The notes beneath the pieces are model-generated. The model was given only the letters and a program-made list of their open reading frames with translations, searched no databases and was not told the DNA's origin. Of a stretch of 58,347 nt of DNA, positions 55,987 to 58,347 are shown piece by piece. A program made the position numbers and the translations under genes. The DNA lies in the NCBI GenBank assembly GCA_028284955.1, contig JANQQS010000118.1, forward strand, positions 1-58,347, read 5' to 3'. How positions within the stretch are numbered: the stretch's first letter is position 1; the number at the start of each line of letters is the position of its first letter. This DNA comes from Myxococcota bacterium (GTDB lineage Bacteria > Myxococcota_A > Polyangia > Polyangiales > Houyiibacteriaceae).

Positions 55987-57183
55987 ATGGTCGATGGAGA
56001 CAACACGGGCACGCTCTATGCGCCATCTCCAGAACACCAGGCGTTGCGCGAGATGGTTCGACGGCTTGCCGAGCGCGAAATCGAGCCGCAAGCCGCCGAA
56101 CACGACCGTTTAGAACGGTTCAATCGAGCGCTTTTCGAGAAACTTGGAGGGCTTGGTTTGCTGGGGATCACCGCCGACCCGAAGTTCGGAGGAGCGGGGA
56201 TGGATGCGGTGGCGGCGGTGATCGCCCACGAAGAAATCAGCGCTGCAGACCCGGGATTTGCGCTTGCCTATCTCGCGCACGCTGTTCTGTTTGTGAATAA
56301 CCTTTCGGTCCACGGGAGCGAAGAACAAAAGCGCCGATTCCTTCCCGACGCATGCGCAGGTCGAACGGTCTGCGGCATGGGAATGAGCGAGCCGGGTGCC
56401 GGCACCGATGTGTTGGGCATGCAGACGACAGCCACCAAACAAGGAGCGCGCTACTTGCTTGATGGAACCAAGATGTGGATCACCAACGGAGCGGTTTCTC
56501 CCGGAGAATTGGGCGACGCGTTCTTGGTGTACGCGCGCGTTGCTGGTGCGTCGCGGAAACACTTGTCCATGTTTTTGGTGGAGAAAGGCGCCGCCGGATT
56601 TTCTTTGGGGCAGGTTATCAAAGACAAATTAGGGATGCGCGCGTCGACCACGGCGGAGCTTGTGTTCGCGCAGTGTGTAGTCCCCGAGCAGAACCTCGTC
56701 GGCCAAGAAGGCGAAGCCACACTGCACATGATGTGCAATCTCGAAATTGAGCGATTGACCCTCGCCGCTATGGGGCTGGGAATCGCGCGAAGGTCGATCG
56801 AGATCATGAATGCGTATGCGCGTGATCGAACTTCGTTTGGTCGACCGCTTCGCGAGTTCGGCCAGGTGCAGCGTCATCTTGCGGAGTCGTACGCCGAATA
56901 TGCGGCGGGACGTGCGTATGTGTACAGCACCGCCGCGCGCCTCGATCTGAACCGGCCTGGACATCGTCTTGATTCCGATGGCGCGAAGCTATTTTGCGCG
57001 ACGATGGCCAAGAACGTCGCCGACCGCGCAGTTCAGGTGCTGGGGGGCAATGGATACGTCGGGGAGTATGTCGTGGAGCGTCTTTTTCGCGACGCCAAGC
57101 TGCTCGAGATTGGTGGTGGCACGCTGGAGGCCCATCAGAAGAACATGGCGCGTGAGCTTGGCGGGCTCGATCGGCTCGGGTAG
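55987..57183 (+). CDS. Acyl-CoA dehydrogenase, isovaleryl-CoA dehydrogenase-like subgroup
   Basis: 398 residues, full length. FAD-binding motifs C-G-M-G-M-S-E-P-G-A-G-T-D (129-141) and M-W-I-T-N-G (163-168) are present, as is the C-terminal Q-V-L-G-G-N-G-Y block. The catalytic glutamate is probably Glu255 in N-L-E-I-E-R-L, matching the position used by isovaleryl-CoA and long-chain enzymes (L-D-L-E-R-L); the other family position is Gly (G-G-G-T-L-E) rather than Glu, as in isovaleryl-CoA dehydrogenase. It oxidises a branched or longer acyl-CoA and passes electrons to ETF. No carboxylase or other leucine-degradation gene is adjacent. The ATG lacks a clear Shine-Dalgarno. Confidence 0.93.
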   Translation: MVDGDNTGTLYAPSPEHQALREMVRRLAEREIEPQAAEHDRLERFNRALFEKLGGLGLLGITADPKFGGAGMDAVAAVIAHEEISAADPGFALAYLAHAVLFVNNLSVHGSEEQKRRFLPDACAGRTVCGMGMSEPGAGTDVLGMQTTATKQGARYLLDGTKMWITNGAVSPGELGDAFLVYARVAGASRKHLSMFLVEKGAAGFSLGQVIKDKLGMRASTTAELVFAQCVVPEQNLVGQEGEATLHMMCNLEIERLTLAAMGLGIARRSIEIMNAYARDRTSFGRPLREFGQVQRHLAESYAEYAAGRAYVYSTAARLDLNRPGHRLDSDGAKLFCATMAKNVADRAVQVLGGNGYVGEYVVERLFRDAKLLEIGGGTLEAHQKNMARELGGLDRLG

Positions 57184-57194
57184 TCACGCGAGCG

Positions 57195-57285
57195 AATCGC
57201 CTTCGCAATCGAATCGCCTTCGCAATCAAATCACCTTCGCAATCAAATCACCTTCGCAATCAAATCGCCTTCGCAAGCAAATCAC
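57195..57285. repeat. 17-bp intergenic tandem repeat, 5 units
   Basis: AATCGCCTTCGCAATCG-type units tile 57195-57279 with 17-bp period (units differ by one to three bases), plus a partial sixth. The repeat lies between the acyl-CoA dehydrogenase stop and the next gene. As at 52930, the non-coding repeat has a unit length that is not a multiple of three. Confidence 0.93.
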
Positions 57286-57339
57286 ATGGGGCGCGTAAAG
57301 GGTGTGTCGTGGCCGCGTGTTCCGTTGTACTCTCGCGCC

Positions 57340-57822
57340 ATGTCGGACGACGCGCGTGATCCTTCGGAGCCACCCCTTGGCGCACGTACCATGCAAGTCG
57401 ATGCGTTCACGGACGCCCTAGAGTTTGTCGAGCCCGGCGCTCAAACGCAAAGTGGACACTATGGCGACGATCAGGCAGCCGAGAATGATGCATCCGATGG
57501 GCGCCGTTCTTCCGTTCCGCCGCCATTACCGCGAGCCGGAAGCCCGCGTTCGCCAATGGGTGCTGGCGCGCCTGCGGATAACTCGCCCTCAGCGCAGAGT
57601 CGATGGATACGGGTCTCGCTGATCGCGGCTGTAGCGCTCGTGGCGGTCGTGTTGGGCCTGTGGGTGGGCAATCTCGTCATGGGCGGTTCGGAGCCTGCCG
57701 AAGGGGTTGACGCCGCGTCCGAGCCGTCCGCCGATCCCGATCGGAACTCAAGGCCGTCCTCGGGCGCTTCCTCGATTCAGCTTGGCGAAATTCGCGTGAC
57801 TCCTTCGTCGATGGACCCCTAG
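57340..57822 (+). CDS. Single-span membrane protein, unknown
   Basis: 160 residues. A disordered acidic/Pro-rich N-terminus (with PPPLPRAGSP) is followed by one membrane helix (about 90-113: V-S-L-I-A-A-V-A-L-V-A-V-V-L-G-L-W-V) and a short acidic Ser/Pro tail. No family recognised. ATG 57340 is chosen by position; an in-frame upstream ATG at 57286 is at the end of the tandem repeat and less likely. A nearly repeated G-T-C-G-A-T-G-G-A-x-C-C-C-T-A-G pair spans its stop codon. Confidence 0.5.
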   Translation: MSDDARDPSEPPLGARTMQVDAFTDALEFVEPGAQTQSGHYGDDQAAENDASDGRRSSVPPPLPRAGSPRSPMGAGAPADNSPSAQSRWIRVSLIAAVALVAVVLGLWVGNLVMGGSEPAEGVDAASEPSADPDRNSRPSSGASSIQLGEIRVTPSSMDP

Positions 57823-57924
57823 GTTCGTCGATGGATCCCTAGAACGCGAGCCAAACGTCGGTAAACACTACGCAATCCCCGTAGCCAAAGGCGAGTGTGG
57901 TCTTCGTGCGTTGGCTTACTAATC

Positions 57925-57948
57925 GAAATTGATATTGATTTTCATTTC
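57925..57948 (+). promoter_or_regulatory. Fur-like box upstream of Bfd
   Basis: GAAATT-GATATT-GATTTT-CATTTC consists of four adjacent hexamers close to the NATWAT array recognised by the ferric uptake regulator. It lies 34 bases upstream of the Bfd start codon, where it could block transcription under iron-replete conditions. It is the most AT-rich stretch in the neighbourhood. Confidence 0.6.
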
Positions 57949-57981
57949 CCTGCTGCTACCTTGAGGTCAAAGGGTGAGCGA

Positions 57982-58239
57982 GTGCTGATTTGTCATTGTC
58001 ATGGGGTGTATGAAGAAGAAGTACGTGACGCTGTGCGGTCGGGCGCGCGCACTCGACGAGAGGTCACCTTGCGATGCCGCGCCGGCGCTGGCTGCGGTGG
58101 ATGCCGACCGCTGATCGAAGAGCTCGTTGCGCAAGACGGCCTTCCACGCCCCGAGCGAGCCGTCACGCTTCCCGTGCTGAGAAATGCCCCCGCTACGGAC
58201 TGTGGTGTCAGCGCGACTGACCTCAAAGCCACCGGATAG
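57982..58239 (+). CDS. bfd: Bacterioferritin-associated ferredoxin-like (Bfd) protein
   Basis: 85 residues from GTG 57982. The [2Fe-2S] ligands are Cys4 and Cys6 (I-C-H-C-H-G-V) and Cys38 and Cys41 (G-A-G-C-G-G-C-R-P), the spacing of Bfd, which reduces ferritin iron for release. The C-terminal 30 residues extend beyond the usual 60-65 residue protein. A Fur-like box just upstream fits iron-starvation induction. No bacterioferritin gene is visible in the remaining 108 bases, where nothing further is evident. Confidence 0.85.
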   Translation: MLICHCHGVYEEEVRDAVRSGARTRREVTLRCRAGAGCGGCRPLIEELVAQDGLPRPERAVTLPVLRNAPATDCGVSATDLKATG

Positions 58240-58347
58240 TAATGTAGACTAGAATCTAGAGCAGCGATCAGATGGGTTGATGGTCGAACCAAGCGTCAAA
58301 AGCCGAGCCGGACCCGCTGAATCTGACGCGGACTCGGATACCGACGC

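Overview
The window looks like a chromosomal segment of a high-GC, Gram-negative bacterium of the Myxococcota / former Deltaproteobacteria type. This placement is an inference from gene content, not from a marker phylogeny. It rests on about fourteen predicted lipoproteins (three of them 'CGDD' type with Asp/Gly/Ser-rich linkers), two Hanks-type Ser/Thr kinases, a PEGA-domain protein, a bactofilin, FG-GAP surface proteins, and an ATP synthase operon with b' and b subunits but no a and c genes beside them.

Layout. 0-9.3 kb: two related HEAT-repeat proteins flank a lipoprotein that fuses a beta-lactamase-fold hydrolase to a NamZ-type muramidase, a creatininase-family protein and a peptide-binding lipoprotein; together these could be a cell-wall salvage set. 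9.3-12.9 kb: rsmE, prmA, a small membrane protein and homoserine dehydrogenase. 13-28.1 kb: envelope and lipoprotein territory, with a pair of Cys-rich lipoproteins of an unrecognised family, two tandem FG-GAP lipoproteins of identical length, a large PHP-domain lipoprotein, a bactofilin, a sucrase/ferredoxin-like protein and a GreB-type factor. 28.3-36.8 kb: atpF'-F-H-A-G, then about 2.2 kb holding a GC-rich repeat array and an opposite-strand kinase, then atpD-C. 36.8-42.2 kb: an HTTM-like membrane protein, a zinc-protease-like lipoprotein, a 133-bp inverted-repeat element beside an apparently damaged gene, and asnS. 42.2-49.4 kb: a compact minus-strand operon (kinase, TPR/PEGA protein, two MopE-motif lipoproteins). 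49.5-58.3 kb: a thioredoxin-like protein, a TIG/LVIVD lipoprotein, a TrmH-type methylase, tRNA-His, tRNA-Arg and tRNA-Lys, a Rieske oxygenase, a TetR regulator, an acyl-CoA dehydrogenase and a Bfd-type ferredoxin behind a Fur-like box.

Two sequence-level themes cut across the genes. First, short tandem repeats are abundant: 15- or 18-bp units inside genes, where they add or remove whole residues, and 16-18-bp units between genes. They build linkers, the hydrophobic cores of two neighbouring signal peptides, an insertion inside prmA, and a ribosome-binding region at a gene junction. Second, a family of GC-rich nested palindromes occurs in opposite orientations at the left edge and inside the interrupted atp operon. 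The best candidates for undescribed biology are the kinase/PEGA/MopE-lipoprotein operon, the interrupted atp operon with its repeat array, the hydrolase-NamZ fusion and the repeat-built signal peptides.
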